Origin: Zygnema cylindricum
Taxonomy: Eukaryota > Streptophyta > Zygnematophyceae > Zygnematales > Zygnemataceae
Length of the DNA stretch: 64,000 bases
NCBI GenBank assembly: GCA_037447655.1
Contig: JBBHKE010002912.1
Location: 28,811 to 92,810 of the forward strand
Direction of reading: 5' to 3'
The position numbers and the translations under genes were made by a program. The notes under the pieces were generated by a model. It saw only the letters and a program-made list of their open reading frames with translations, did not search any database and was not told the origin of the DNA. Numbering within the stretch: the stretch's first letter is position 1; each line of letters begins with the position of its first letter. Shown here in pieces: positions 11,431 to 23,237 of this stretch.

Positions 11431-12195
11431 AAGAAGATTCGCGTCCACACAAAAGCGTCACAAAAACGGGAGCGCCAAAGACGAACAAAGATGTAAAATT
11501 GCATAATGCAGTTTTGGCAACAATGTGAACGCTAACAAAAGGGTTGCTGTCTTCGCTTCTAACCCAAAAGGACGTCCTCTTCCCAGAAACACAACGCGTA
11601 TACGCCGCTTGAAAAACAAAGACTATTCAAGATGACGGTTGCGGAAATCTTTATGGTCTAGAACCGTACGTTTAGCCCTATCTATCGTACGATTGTGTAC
11701 AGACCATGTCAAGCTGTGTGATTCGCATAAATGTCCTACGATGTACTGTACCGTACAGAAACGAACATGCAGCTTGCGAGAAATATACGGTACGGCACCA
11801 GACTTTAACGTGCTCAAAGAAGGGAAAAAATAGCCATGCGGTGTTGCTGCGGATTTGAAGTGACGTGGGCGCTCTACGCTAACAAATCTGTACCTGCGCA
11901 ATAATGATAACCAGTAATTGGGGGATCATTATAATCTTTGTAAGAAAAAACAAGTACGAGGGTACAACACATATTCATGTCCAAATAAAATGTAATCAGG
12001 TGGGAACTATTTTCGCCTTTTTTTCTATTGCTATTTTTGCTGCACCGAGAAATCTTTCGCCGTACTAAGTGAGGAGACCGACAACAATTCGCGTCATTAT
12101 GTTATCTAGTCTGTACTTCAATTTGTCGTCTTTTCATTATCGCCACGCCATGCCACTCACTTTCAAACATAGGGGATATGCCCATGTACCCAATA
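11431..12195. other. Intergenic DNA, no gene seen
   Basis: Contains scattered GTACGG words and a possible foldback around 11630-11840. No convincing coding region or element boundaries were found. Confidence 0.4.
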
Positions 12196-12669
12196 CTTTG
12201 AAGCATAGTTCAAAAGTAGGTGACCGTACGCCCATACAATATGCCTATTGTATGCAAAACATACAATATGGCCTTAAGACCCATAATGTATTGGCCGCAA
12301 AATGAAATAAAATAGTAACAGGGTTGAATTGCACATGGATCGATAGAGAATTAAACGTCATGTCTAAATTTGAAAAAAAAATCAGACAAAAAATATATTT
12401 TTCTGTGAGTTTTGAGCGACCTTTTATTTAAACCGTCAGATTCGGACGATCTGACGGTCGTTGATGAAAGTAACGATCTAAGAAGATCACATGAAAAACC
12501 CATAACACAACTTACGATAGGACTATCGTCAGATTCGGACGATCGGACGGTCGCTGATGAAAGTAGCGATCTAAGAAGATCACATGGAAAGCCCGTAACA
12601 CAACTTACGGTAAAGGCGGCCTACAAAAGGCCTACCAAAAAACGCCTACTTTTGAACTATGCTTTGAAG
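12196..12669 (+). mobile_element. 458-bp MITE (CATAGTTC family), copy 1 with 8-bp target duplication
   Basis: The element proper is 12204-12661, bounded by perfect inverted termini CATAGTTCAAAAGTAGG / CCTACTTTTGAACTATG. The flanking 8-bp duplication CTTTGAAG is at 12196-12203 and 12662-12669. Inside are a hairpin (ACAATATGCC/ATACAATATGGCC, about 12236-12270) and two tandem copies of an about 105-bp unit (CAGATTCGGACGATC). A short frame through the unit is not a gene. An 8-bp duplication fits hAT-type mobilisation. Other copies are at 34155 and 35789. Confidence 0.85.
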
Positions 12670-12672
12670 TGG

Positions 12673-12867
12673 TACACCGTGGATCGCTATTAGGGTTAAT
12701 GTTTTTTTCTCTACTTAAAACATATTTTCTCCGTACACACGTCCTATCTTAGGTGGGAGACCGCCAATCGGAAGGTGAGAATCTCACCTTTCAAATTCAA
12801 CCGTCGGATTGATAATTTGACAACTGTGGAAGGATAAAATATTTTATAATTTGGAAAAAAAACATTA
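12673..12867 (+). mobile_element. TACACCG-type MITE, right end interrupted
   Basis: Begins TACACCGTGGATCGCTATTA, then TTAATG and the CACTTAAAAC-like and TTCTCCGTACAC body shared with other copies. It has the palindromic GGTGAGAATCTCACC centre. The right terminus stops at AAAACATTAA, exactly where a TTA-flanked GGGGTGTCCCCATG terminus begins, so a second element is joined there. Confidence 0.6.
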
Positions 12868-13380
12868 AGGGGTGTCCCCATGTATCAAAGTATCGACATT
12901 TTCCCGTCGTTTTGCTCCAAAATTAAGTACACAACGAGAAAATCTTTTGCCGTATGAACAAATTGCATTTTACCACAATACAATAACCGTCAACTCCATA
13001 CTTTGAACGTACTCCATGTTTGTCGTTTCATGTACTCATTTTGTCGTTTTTATCTTTTCAATCCTCAGACACGCGAATCCAGCTCATCAAAAAACTTCAT
13101 CAAAATCACCTCGCGAAGTGATTTTAATTAAAGTATCAATAGAACAACGAATGAAAAACTTTCCATGCACGCGTCACACGAGTGAGAAAATTTTAGCAAG
13201 AGAGAGAGTACTACCTATTTTTTTCCTTCACGCGCATGTACTGACAAAAATTTGCAAGGGTCTCGGAACTCAACTTTCACTCATGGGTCCATTTTGTAAG
13301 TTTACGCTGTCGTCGACTCTCCCTTTCCTTCCGACACTCCCGCTCTAATCTCACACTTCGTGGAACGAAATACAATGACA
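12868..13380. mobile_element. Partial element related to the 36.9-kb GGGTACGTCCCC element
   Basis: The left terminus AGGGGTGTCCCCATGTA follows TTA at 12865-12867. The interior at about 13090-13350 (ACTTCATCAAAATCACC, then GGGTCTCGGAACTC and ACTCATGGGTCC) matches, in reverse, the interior of the element at 36900-37844. I could not find a clear right terminus. Confidence 0.5.
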
Positions 13381-15555
13381 TTGGTATGAAATGAAAGAGC
13401 TTTAAAAAAAAAGATTCTATGCTACAAAAGGTATGTACAAACCACTATTAAAAACGTAGTGCTATAATGGAGTATTTAAACTCCCATTGTAGCATTTACG
13501 ACTTCAAATATATAAATTTAGACTTAATCCTTAAGCGATCTTTTAAATACCACCGCTCGATTGAGTATGGCCAATCGAAAATACTTTGATGAAAAATTGT
13601 TCGTGAAAAAAACGGCGATGAGAGGTTTGGTGAGAAAATAAGCGGGTTGAGAAGTCGTGTTACAACAAGAGAATAAAACGGTGCAATTTAAATTTTATCA
13701 CAAGTGAAATGAAATCCGAAATCAATATGTTTTGGCCAAAATATGCGTAAAGCGAAGTGAAAAGATGATAAACAAAAAAAACAATTAATAAATTTGTCGT
13801 CAAAGAGTTTTTTAAGTGATACTTTCTACATTCGAGGCAAAGGAAAATTATACAAAATGAAGGCAACCAAGGAATAGAAAGGCGGTTTAAGATAGAACTA
13901 GACTAATAATAACTAATGTAGGCAAACCTAGTTATAGTAAAAGAAATCACGTTAGCTAGATATTCCACTATGAATCTTCCACACTACGAAATGTATGTAC
14001 AAGTCACTAAAAAGCACATAACACTATAATAAAATAGTTTTACTTGTATTTTAATGTTTAAGACTTCATCGATGTCAATTTATATGTACTTTTTAAATGA
14101 GTTTCTCAATAAGAAGAAACGAAGACGACTCTTAAGAAAATATTGGCTTTTGACAAATGATAGAGAGGTTCAATTGTGCAGGGACTCCAAGTACATTGGA
14201 CTAGTTTTATATCGGTGGTATTTTTCTAGGGCCACATAAAACGTGTAGAGACGGCTTGCCGGTCTCACGGTTGACCAGATATTAAACCCCTAGAGACCCG
14301 CCACACTAGTTAACAAAAGTGACAGTAGACTGTTTATACCATGCAACCTTCCCTAAAAACGAAAAAAACCATGCCTACCTTGGTATCATACCTTAAGAGC
14401 TCTCCATATATTGTCAACAAACATGATAGGAGTTTATCAACCATTTTCCTTAATAACATAAGCCGCCCGATAGGAACGGAAATGGGCCATGTAATGTCAA
14501 GCAAATAATATTGCTCCCCTTAAAAAATATAGTGACACAAGCTTCAAGGTTATGAGCCAATGCTTAGATTTTCATTCCTTGCTCCGACGGTTTAATGCTA
14601 TTTGTTTATGGGCTCCAATGCTGACCTCATCCGCCCGAGCTTATTTCCTACCCAAGTTGAAAATTCTGGTTTTGTGACCCTTTCGAGGTCATTATAAATA
14701 AATTCATGTTTAAATCGCCCCGATTTTCAGGGGACAAAGAGAGAGGCAGTAAAGCCGTTGGGGGGACGATAAAAACTTATTTACAGTCTAACAGGGTGTT
14801 TAACAAAATAAAAAAATATTAGAAGGAACGAAAATTGGGTTTGAACATCAACATTTGTGACATTAGCCTCCATGAAGATTAATAGTCGACAACGATAATA
14901 GTTGACAAAACAAGTGAAGGAGGTGATGGACCAGGTGCTCATTAGAAGCAAATTCAAAAACGGTTGGTCAAAGTAGGATAAAGGGTTATACAAAGAAACA
15001 TCATTATAGATTTATTTTTTGAACAAATCCAGCATCATCCGACAAAAAAATGGCGAGTAAGCTCAACAAAAAATGAGGTTGTCCTGGCTAATGTAGAGGA
15101 GTTAGTAAGTGGAATATTGCTTTAAATAGTAAAGGGTTTCATGGATTGCCGCATTTGACGGTCATTCCTCTTAAAAAGTCTTTGCTGTGGAAAATTGTGA
15201 ATTACCAAATATGGAAAGATTACCGAGCCCTGATCCAAACAATTACCTTTGGTAAATTCTCTTTCTTTCTAGATGGCTTACGTGTCAAAATTAGAAGAGT
15301 GCCTGTGGAAACCACTTTGTGTGCCTTCTTAGAGGCCTCCAGTTGTTTTTACGTCCATATAGTGTGGGGAGGCTTGACATAATGTTTCCATCTCGGGTAA
15401 TGGACTAGTCAATGAATTGCCAAAAGTTTTTTCTACCGTTGTAATGAAAAAAATTGACGAATTTCAAGAAACATGAATGATGATGAATATTAAGCAGACA
15501 ACTTTTTAACATTAATTAATTTTATAAACCACTGCAAAAAGTTATGTTAAATTTC
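13381..15555. other. AT-rich intergenic DNA, no gene seen
   Basis: About 2.2 kb without recognisable coding sequence. No open frame resembles a known domain. It probably contains old, unrecognisable transposon remnants. Confidence 0.45.
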
Positions 15556-15603
15556 AACACTCCCCTTATTTTCTAGTCTACTTTCTTTTCAACTCCCACT
15601 AAA

Positions 15604-15607
15604 CACA

Positions 15608-15638
<31 letters not shown>

Positions 15639-15656
15639 TTTCTTCTTTCTTTTCTC
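15604..15656. repeat. TTTTTC microsatellite
   Basis: Hexanucleotide (TTTTTC) repeated about six times, flanked by T/C-rich sequence. Confidence 0.8.
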
Positions 15657-15683
15657 CTCATAAAACTTTAAGTGAATACCCTC

Positions 15684-16010
15684 CTATTTAAAGAAGTGTA
15701 TTAGATGAACCGAAATAATCATTACATCACACATTTTATTTTGCATGCCATTTTTCATAAATCCGAGAAAATATTTTATCCACCTCATCTCTTTTCCATC
15801 CACACTAAATCCAATTTCCCTCTTACAATTCAAACAGCCAGCCCCATCTCCAATATGCGAGACACACCTAGATGCTAACATTTTTACAGTGACACCTTCA
15901 TAAATGCCATCCTTCCCATTAGTGATGTCAAATCCATTACCCCTCAAATTTATCCTTAAATCAAGAGTCCCCACTAAGTTCCTCATGAAATCTACATCTT
16001 CCGAACTCAT
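15684..16010 (-). pseudogene. Divergent copia RNase H remnant
   Basis: A 108-residue frame whose start (RNLVGTLDLRINLRGNG) aligns with the copia stretch RYLIGTRDLWLHLGGEN just before RNase H. Its DGAGCLNCK and MRWIKYFLGFM segments correspond to DGACCWSSK and LMWVKSLLQGL of the intact domains at 59.4 kb. The catalytic DxN-type context is lost. It is the only pol-derived sequence left in this element. Confidence 0.55.
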
Positions 16011-16379
16011 ATTTTAATCCATGATACTCACCCATTTTCTAAACTTTCCTCACTCTCTCATATGGAATTCTTTCCACTCTCACTTTTTATAATGATTCCC
16101 AAAGAGTATTTCTCCTCCCCTAAACCTTTCATTCAATATTCTTTTCTCCCCTATCTTTTAAAACCCCCTCTAGATTTACTTCTCCCCTTTCCTCGGAATC
16201 CGTTGAAGTCTCCCTTTCCGACCAGTTTTTTGTTTCCAAAATATCTATAAAATTATCCTCATTATTTTTATTTTTCCCTTTTTCAATTATAGATTCTAGA
16301 TCTGACTTTCTATACTCCTTGACATCCACATCATGTCTAATTCCTTATTTACCTCACTTCCCTTTACTTCCCTTATACC

Positions 16380-17545
16380 TCCAAAAACACACTGTTGCTT
16401 TCGTGGAATTTCTGTGTACTTTTCTCTCTTCTCCATTCTAGCGATGTGGAGAAGCTCTAAGATTTATTTATCATTTTTCTGCTCTTCCTTTTCTTCCTCC
16501 TCATCCACATTCCAACTTATAAGTTCTTCCGAACAAGGGCATCTCTCCATATAATGACCCGGTTCCCTACAAAAGAAGCAAACCCCTTTTTTCAAAGCTC
16601 CCCTTTCTTTTCCTCTCCCTCTCTTACCACCGAAGTTTCGATAAGGTTTACCTTTGTCTTTCTTCCTCTCATCACGCTTCCGCTCGTCACCGCCGTTCCT
16701 CTCATCACGCTTCCGCCAGTCACCACCAGTTGTAAATGCAGTCACCCTCTCACTTCCCCTACGAAGCTCCAAGGTGCTTTCCCTCACTAGAATTATCCCC
16801 ATGGTAATGCTCCTAGTCCATGATGAGTCATCCATTCCCTGCATACGGTAAACGATGTCTTCGTACTCATCTGGGAGCTTCATGATTAGTGTATTAATCT
16901 TTCTCACCTTAGATTCTACATATCCCGCACTAGCAAGCTCAACATATAACGCAGCAATATCATTGCGAAACTCTATCATACTACCGCCTTTATAAACATA
17001 GGCCTCTATTTCTTGTTTTACTAGCTGCTGCCTCTGTATAGTCTCACTCTTATATCTGAATTAGTGCTTCCCAGATATCCGATGACTTGGTTAGACTTAA
17101 AAGAGTGATAGCTATAGACTTAGACACATATCTAAGTAGGAGATGTTTTGCTATAATGTTTTTATATTCACATATTTTTCTGTCATTTTCTTCAATTTTA
17201 ATCCTTACAAGTGGTATCATAGTTGAGAGCCTAGCTCCCCTCACCATACGTGTCCCTTTATACATCTCCCTTATTTCCCCATCCACGACAAGGTTTTTCC
17301 CTTTACCTTCCGTTGCATCTGAACTCCGGTTGATATTCTAGGCAGCCTTAGATGATTCTCCATAATAAGCTCCTCCAAAGCCAGGTGGAAGACATCTCAC
17401 TTGTCCCGAAACAATTCCCTATAAATGTTTTTTGAAAAGCTATCCCTCCATCGTAAACTCCAAATAAGTGAAGTCTGTTCCATCGAACATAGGCACCCTA
17501 GATGGTGGGCCCATAACATGAAATTCTATGGGCTCCATTGCCCAC
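16380..17545 (-). pseudogene. Copia gag with CCHC zinc knuckle
   Basis: Gag reads from an ATG at 17538 inside the LTR end, through PSRVPMFDGTDFTYLEF, an LTKSSDIWEALIQI-like helical core (17286-17050) and an MIEFRNDIAALYVELASAGY segment. It ends with the knuckle CFFCREPGHYMERC (about 16590-16545) and an acidic tail. One stop interrupts the N-terminal part, and the middle is split near 17000. Gag forms the particle shell and binds RNA. Its relative preservation while pol is deleted fits a trans-mobilised element. Confidence 0.7.
17504..17518 (-). other. Primer-binding site matching the initiator tRNA-Met anticodon arm
   Basis: Directly after the 5' LTR end (…AATTTCA) the minus strand reads TGTTATGGGCCCACC. 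GTTATGGGCCCACC is the exact complement of the plant initiator tRNA-Met anticodon arm (GGTGGGCCCATAAC), from general knowledge of that tRNA. It does not match the tRNA 3' end, whose complement would start TGGTATCAGAGC. Confidence 0.7.
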
Positions 17546-18579
17546 AGAATTCGCGGATCCAAAAGAAGCTAATCTAGATAGTGCCGACTCCAAGTTGATA
17601 TAAACCCAAATGAATAATCTTTTACAATCAAAACCCCAATACACCTTCAACCCTGTGAAGAGAAGACCTTCTGTGTGCTAAGTCCCACCACAGAATGCAA
17701 AGCTTAAATATGTGTTTTGGACAATATTCCCCACTTTGACTTTCCCACTGAATAAGTGCCACCCTGGCATGCAAAGACTCTGACCGACTACAACTCTGTG
17801 TAGCTTGGACTCCCTTGAGTCCGCAGCAAAAAGAATCATTGAATTTGCTCACCCGAGCAAATGGGTGGTCAAAGATGACCTTTATAGTTACAAGCTCTTT
17901 TAGAGAGAGGTACCTAAATATCACTAAGTCTTGGTCTCCCTACTTACGACTACCTACTACTAAACCCTAGTCGAATAGGAACACTATATAGTACAAAAAG
18001 GTACGATGGGCGATGTACTTATTGTACGACCATCGTACGACATGGTCTACAAGGTGACATTTGCCAAATCGGGAGCCATGGTTCCTCCTCCCATCTTCTC
18101 CGATATCAAATAATGTGGGGCCACGTGGCACCGCGTGAGGCTATCCCCAAAGGTCGCCGAAAGCTTATTGTGGGTGGCGGCTATAATGGTGGCCGTCCGA
18201 TCAGTTGTATTTATATGGCTTCGATTCGCTTCTATGCATGAATTGAGTAATTCGCGTTTTCGTTAGTCTGCTGCGAATTAGTCCTTTAGATCAATAGATA
18301 AATATGCGTGAAACATATCATGTGTATCGTTTCGTTAGTGCCTTAATGGATAAGGCGTAGGTCTATATAGAAATCTGCAGATCCTGGTTCAAATCCGGCC
18401 ACACATTTTAATTCATTCTGCCTCCTTCTAAATGACGGAGCAGCCATGGCCTGCCTTTGGTCCTCTCTTTCTCTCTCTTTACATTCTAACTAAAATATAG
18501 AAGTGAACTATTAATTACCTTTTTCCAACATTCTATTTATTTTTCCAATACAGACCTAGAAAATACATAAATTTCAACA
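17519..18579 (-). mobile_element. 5' LTR of the minus-strand copia derivative
   Basis: 1061 bp, TGTTGAAATTTA at the 18579 end and …AATTTCA at 17519. It contains the tRNA-like module (18335-18402), a promoter half, and the hairpin series shared by the group (GGACTCCCTTGAGTCC at 17805-17822, GGTCAAAGATGACC at about 17869). Confidence 0.8.
18335..18402 (+). other. tRNA-like module inside an LTR (antisense to the element)
   Basis: On the plus strand, TGCCTTAATGGATAAGGC resembles a tRNA D-arm/A box. GGTTCAAATCC (18386-18396) is a near-consensus B box, with a T stem CCTGG/CCGG. The anticodon arm is decayed. It looks arginine-tRNA-like, but it sits at the same offset (about 170-240 bp) from the LTR start as in six other LTRs, so it is part of the LTR and not a free tRNA gene. 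Confidence 0.6.
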
Positions 18580-19345
18580 GTAGATGCAAAAGGTAGTGCA
18601 ACTCCTATGGAGTTTTGGCAAAAGTTGGATGGAAAGGAAATAGATGGGGAGTCATAGTGGAAGATAGTTTTGTCTTAGGGGAGACTGGATTCATGGAGAC
18701 TATCCCTTACAGGCAGATTGTAGGAAGTCTATTTTTTTTTATGAACTGCACGAGGCTGGATATTGTGGCTAAAATCTGATTGGGAGGCAGCAAAAGGAGC
18801 CTTAAGATACCTTGCAGGAATCCGAAATTTGAGATTGTCCCTTGGAGGATGTGAGGTCAAAATCCAGACTTCAAGCGATGCCAGCTAAGGAGACATGCCA
18901 AGCCGATGCTCCACAACTGGCTTTATCTTACAGATCGGTGATGGAACTTGCTGCTTTAGAAGCAAGCTTCAAAAGGTATCTGCCGAGTCAACCATGGAGG
19001 CAGAATACATGGCGCCCAGCTCAACCTTCAAGGAACTTCTATGGGTAAAATCGCTCTTGAAAGAGCTTGGTTTTAAGCAAACCCGACCTCAAATAGTGTG
19101 GTGTGATAATATGGCAACCATATCTATTGCATCTAATCCTAGTCATCACTTTAAAAGCAAACACATTGATATCAAACTTCACTTTGTTAGGGAGATAGTG
19201 ATGGCAAAAATTGTGACATTGAGTTGTTTACCGGATGAAAGTATGGTAGCTGATATGATGACAAAGGCCCTCCCTGCACCTAAGTTGCAATTTTGCAAAA
19301 AAGCTTGTGGTCTAAGTGGCTACTGGAGTCTAAGGCTTTAAGGGG
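18580..19345 (+). pseudogene. Copia RT end and RNase H fragment (second family)
   Basis: Begins mid-RT (SATPMEFWQKLDGKE), passes a frame-broken IVGSLFFFMNCTR region and continues into a clean frame from about 18990 to 19341. That frame holds EAEYMAPSSTFKELLWVKSL, VWCDNMATISIASNPSHHFK and ESMVADMMTKALPAPKL, the RNase H blocks of Ty1/copia. The purine tract AAGGGGGTATTG follows at 19340-19351. It is truncated at its left by the LTR insertion at 18579 and matches the 61213-62010 fragment. Confidence 0.8.
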
Positions 19346-19347
19346 GT

Positions 19348-19690
19348 ATTGTTTTTAAAGCCTTAGTACTCTCAATACTAGAGCTGTGAGAGGGAGAAAT
19401 AAGACTTAGAATATTTTTGTTCCCTCTCTGTTCAGTTTGTACTACTAGTATTACACTTTCAGTATGTACCACTAATAGTATGAGTGTAAAAGTGAGAGTT
19501 CACCTAAGAAGTGTATCTCGTGGACACGCGTTGGTCTGAGGGACGATAAGTGTTAAATTACAAGATCGCATAGCAGAGGTAGTACTTGGGCTACTTGTAT
19601 ACGTGGCACATAATCTACGGTGCCGAAATGTGATAACAGACGGCGGTCGACGACCGCCGACATTTTTGTGAAACGTCGAAGACACGTCTG
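19348..19690 (+). mobile_element. Start of 3' LTR, second copia family
   Basis: Starts after the purine tract as TGTTTTTAAAGCC. It shares AAGACTTAGAATATTTTTGTTCC and nearby CAGTTTG-type words with the LTR start at 62016 (GGACTTAGAATATTTTT). The right boundary is uncertain. Confidence 0.4.
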
Positions 19691-20797
19691 CTTTTCACAT
19701 AAATTCGAAATTTTGTTTTTCTCCTAGAATGTTTGACCTTCGTTAGGTGTTTTGGTACGGATGTAGTTTCATCTGCTAGAGAGGACAAACAATTAAAATT
19801 TTACGCTGCTAGAGAGGACAAACAATTAAATTTTTACGCTACAAATATTCACTGACCACGATGTCATGTGGAATTCAAATCATCTCTCTAATGCCCCAAA
19901 TTGTCACAAAATGTGGAAGTATTTGGCTTCATGAGATGCGACCATCATGGGAAGTCGTCATAGCCACACATCGCTATTTTTTATGCTACAATTTTAAATA
20001 AAAAGGGCTACGGTGGGTATTGCAGGGAAGTACACAAGTGTTTTAAGAAACATCGATTTCCTAAAATGATGATTTCAAGCTACGAAATTTTGAGTTATGT
20101 TGAATATTTGAGCAGTACACATGCATTTGCAAGGCCTCAAAGTATTTAAAAACCCCAAAAATCCCTATAAATTTGTAATTACCATAATGTGAGAAAATGG
20201 CAAATTGCATGCCAAGGGAAGATTTTTGTAATACAAAGTGTGAGTGTGGAGAAGCTCAATGTTTTTGTTAAAGAGAATATAAAAAGTAGGGCAGTAATAT
20301 TCAAATGTAAAGAAATCATTCCTCCGTGTATCGGAGAGGAAGAAGGTAATCACAATTGTGCCTCTCTTATTCGTTATGATGATGCACGATAAAGGATTAG
20401 ATGAGGATAGTTATTATACTTAATCGAGCTAAAAAATTCTTACTCTTAGTTAGACAGAACTTGGAAGCATTTTCTGTTATGGGAGGCGGGGTCGATAATG
20501 TGCAATAAGCTTTCATATGGTATATATGCAGTCAAATTGGGTGAGGAAAGGTAATACCTTGTTTATGATGTGTTCGTATTTTAGACAATTTTTATCTTTT
20601 ATTTAAATCTTACTAAAGGTAGGTCCAAGTTAGTTGGACCAAGAGTGTAAAGGGAATCCGATTTTATAAATCCATCATATAAGGCCAAAAGCTCTAGTCC
20701 AATTTCTTATTCTAAAAAACATTGTGTTTTTGTTGAGTTTCTGTGATTTTCTTGAGTATTTTTGTTTTGTGTGGTTTTAAGAATTGCCATTTGGCAG
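19691..20797. other. Intergenic DNA, no gene seen
   Basis: A short direct repeat, CTAGAGAGGACAAACAATTAAA, occurs twice at 19776-19832. A 67-residue frame at 20189-20392 has no recognisable domain. Nothing else can be supported. Confidence 0.4.
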
Positions 20798-21008
20798 TAC
20801 ACCATGTATGCTATTATTCTGAATGATTTTTTCGCCACTTAAAACATCTTTACTTTGTATATGCTATCCTATTTTCGATTGGAGACCACCAATCGAAAGG
20901 TGGGAATCTTCCATTTGCAACCGTCGAATTGATCCGACGGGTGTCTACGAGGAGAAGACGTTTAAAGTGGTAAAAAAACATTAACATTAATAGAGATATA
21001 TGGTTGTA
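20798..21008 (+). mobile_element. TACACCG-type MITE, nearly complete
   Basis: About 211 bp. Left end TACACCATGTATGCTATTA, then CGCCACTTAAAACATC. Right end GTTTAAAGTGG, AACATTAATAGAG, then GGTTGTA. The two ends are imperfect inverted repeats of each other, and the centre is palindromic (CGATTGGAGACCACCAATCG). Confidence 0.65.
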
Positions 21009-22511
21009 GCGCATTGGTGGAAAGGAGAACCGATAACATGTTGCTTGGTGCATGAGTGGTAATGTGTCAGTCTATTTAGTCAAATCTAGTATAGTTTGTA
21101 CAAGGGGATCGATTTTGTTCCTTATCAATTTCAACTTTGATTTTGTCAATGACAAATGTACCTTGCCCACCCTTCATAAGATTCTTTAGTTTTTAGATAG
21201 TAAATCATTTTAAGTACAAGGGGACAAAAAATCCAAAAGGAAACTAAAAAACTGAACAGATGAGGAGGCAAACTAAAAGGAAAACTAGTGTGAAGGAAAT
21301 TAACACCTTAGGTCGACACTAATATCGTCTAACATCATTTCGTTTTCACAAACATTTTGCTATCCTAATATTTTTGAATTTGTTGTGTCAATACATTTCA
21401 AAATCTTTCAACATTAGTTTCTATAGCAACGATGCAGCTAAATCGACATAAGGTCATTCAGATCATTTTTTAACATGAAAAAGCATTTAGAAAAATAATA
21501 ACGACAACTGTACTCCAATTTGCGAGATTTTAAAAGAGAGGTTGGGAAGTTTTTAATTTGGCGAATTATTGATACTATATAGAGTGTGACGTGACATCGA
21601 GGTGTGAACACACATTATACGGAGAGAACGAGTGCAATGGGTAGGTTGAAAAAGGATACAAATGAATTGCGACTTCAATGGTTAAGCCAACCAAGCTGTT
21701 TTGTTTGCCTTTAAACTTTAACGTCAAAGTGGGTGAGAATAGCCTATCGAGTATTAGCCACTTGGGCCTATACCATAGTGTAAGAGGCCATACTATATAC
21801 GGTTCAACATTATCCACATCTTTTTGTTACGTCTACAAATTTTGTTGTTGAAATATCTCACTGGCGTCGAAATTGACATGACTTGTTGTCAACTACGTGG
21901 AGGGACAATGCCGTGATAAAAGTATTGTGCTCACTAATAGTATTTTGTACATAAGAATTATACTCAATTCTAATAAGGTCCACCCTTTTTGAAGACATTG
22001 GAAACGTATTCTAGACCATATTCCGACTTTATAAGTTTGCTATGTCTTCCCAATGGACAAATAATCGAAGATGTTACACACGCTAGTTTCTTTTTTTGGT
22101 CATTGTAGTATGATAAAAAAACAATCGGCTCCATTCCTCACCGATTTTTTCATCATTGCCTCATGCTATTGAAGCTTGAGCTTGTAAAGAACCGTGATGC
22201 GATAGGTAGATAATGTTTCGTTCTCCAAAACATTGGTATCACAACCCTTCTCAACATCATAAGAGCACCATATCTTCCACTTTATAGTAACCCAATGGTT
22301 GATTTATGAAAGTCAATCCTTAATTTTAAACTTAAATTATTGGTCAAGAATACCATCGAGGTATTAATGACCAATTTACACTAAATTTATCGTAAGATCA
22401 TGTTGAGCCACCACCACGGATAAAAGAAGTACGAAACAACCACATATAGCAACGACTTTCTGTGTGGATTGCATGGTCTAAATTTTAACGGTTTCGATGT
22501 GTAATCTATTT
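21009..22511. other. Intergenic DNA, no gene seen
   Basis: About 1.5 kb without recognised coding sequence or element boundaries. Confidence 0.4.
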
Positions 22512-23237
22512 TAGGTTTAGGGTTGTCGTCCATCAGGCGTTTATAGTAGTCGTACGGACACGTTTACTGGCAGTAATATTTTTATCACTTTTCCATCAGG
22601 TCGTGCCAACAAGGCACCAATTACTTAAGTGCTACATTGCGATTGGAACCACGTAGGATCCCGTTCAGCCGGCCGGGAATATTGAAAGATTTTAGAAGTA
22701 CAAAATCTGAACGGCGTATTTGTACGGACAGTCACAACTAAAATATCTAATAGCGTCACGCAAATGTACAATTTGTACGTTCTCCTCTTGTTGTTGTAAC
22801 AACGGTTACAAAATCCTTTTCAAAATGAGAATTTGTACAAACGTACATGAATGTACTATTTGAACGTTCATGTATTATCGCTATAAATTTTGAAGGTCAA
22901 TGGATGGTAAAGGAGGCGTAACAATATGTCCTTCAACCAAGATTTTTTTGTCGAACAGGGTGGATTTGCCGTCTGAAGGCACACGCCCTTTGCCACATGT
23001 AAGTTGTTTATTCACGTCGGTTGCGGATCGAATCTGAATCTTACAAGTGTACTAAACACGTCTAGTGTGTGGAAATTGTCCTCCTTAGGACAGTTGAGGA
23101 GACTATACAGACACTTGATAGAAGGAGCGTTTGCTTCGAAAACTAAAAATCGGACGGTAGAAAGTTTCGCCCAAAAGTTTGGAGAATCTTGCCGAATCTC
23201 CAGTAAACATGTTTTATTAAAAATAAAAACAGTACGT
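22512..23237 (+). mobile_element. CCATCAGGCG-family element, copy 1 (right-truncated)
   Basis: Begins TTTAGGGTTGTCGTCCATCAGGCG-like (22512-22539). It shares long blocks with copies 2 and 3: ACGTTTACTGGCAGTAATA, CCATCAGGTCGTG (about 22598), CGATTGGA, CACGTAGG, and the ATCGGACGGT…TTTGGAGAATCTTG region. It stops before the right terminus, where copy 2 begins. Confidence 0.55.

Larger units (their letters stand above)
15556..18579 (-). mobile_element. Minus-strand non-autonomous Ty1/copia derivative, one LTR retained
   Basis: Reads on the minus strand: 5' LTR 18579-17519, PBS 17518-17504, gag about 17510-16380, then a short acidic spacer and a divergent RNase H remnant (16010-15684). It ends in a purine tract and TGTTGAAAT-like LTR start at 15555. 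Integrase and most of the RT are absent, so the interior is only about 1.96 kb against about 4.3 kb in the element at 47.9 kb. The 3' LTR beyond 15555 is missing. The 5' LTR is inserted into a copia RNase H fragment at 18580. Confidence 0.75.

Noticed and set aside
12412-12693. 93-residue frame with two repeats
   Set aside because: It is the translation of the MITE's internal tandem unit and spans the MITE edge.
18335-18402. A functional stand-alone tRNA-Arg gene
   Set aside because: The D- and T-arms look right but the anticodon arm is broken and the block sits at a constant offset in every LTR of the group.
20189-20392. 67-residue frame as a small gene
   Set aside because: No domain, splice partner or promoter; frame of this length is expected by chance.
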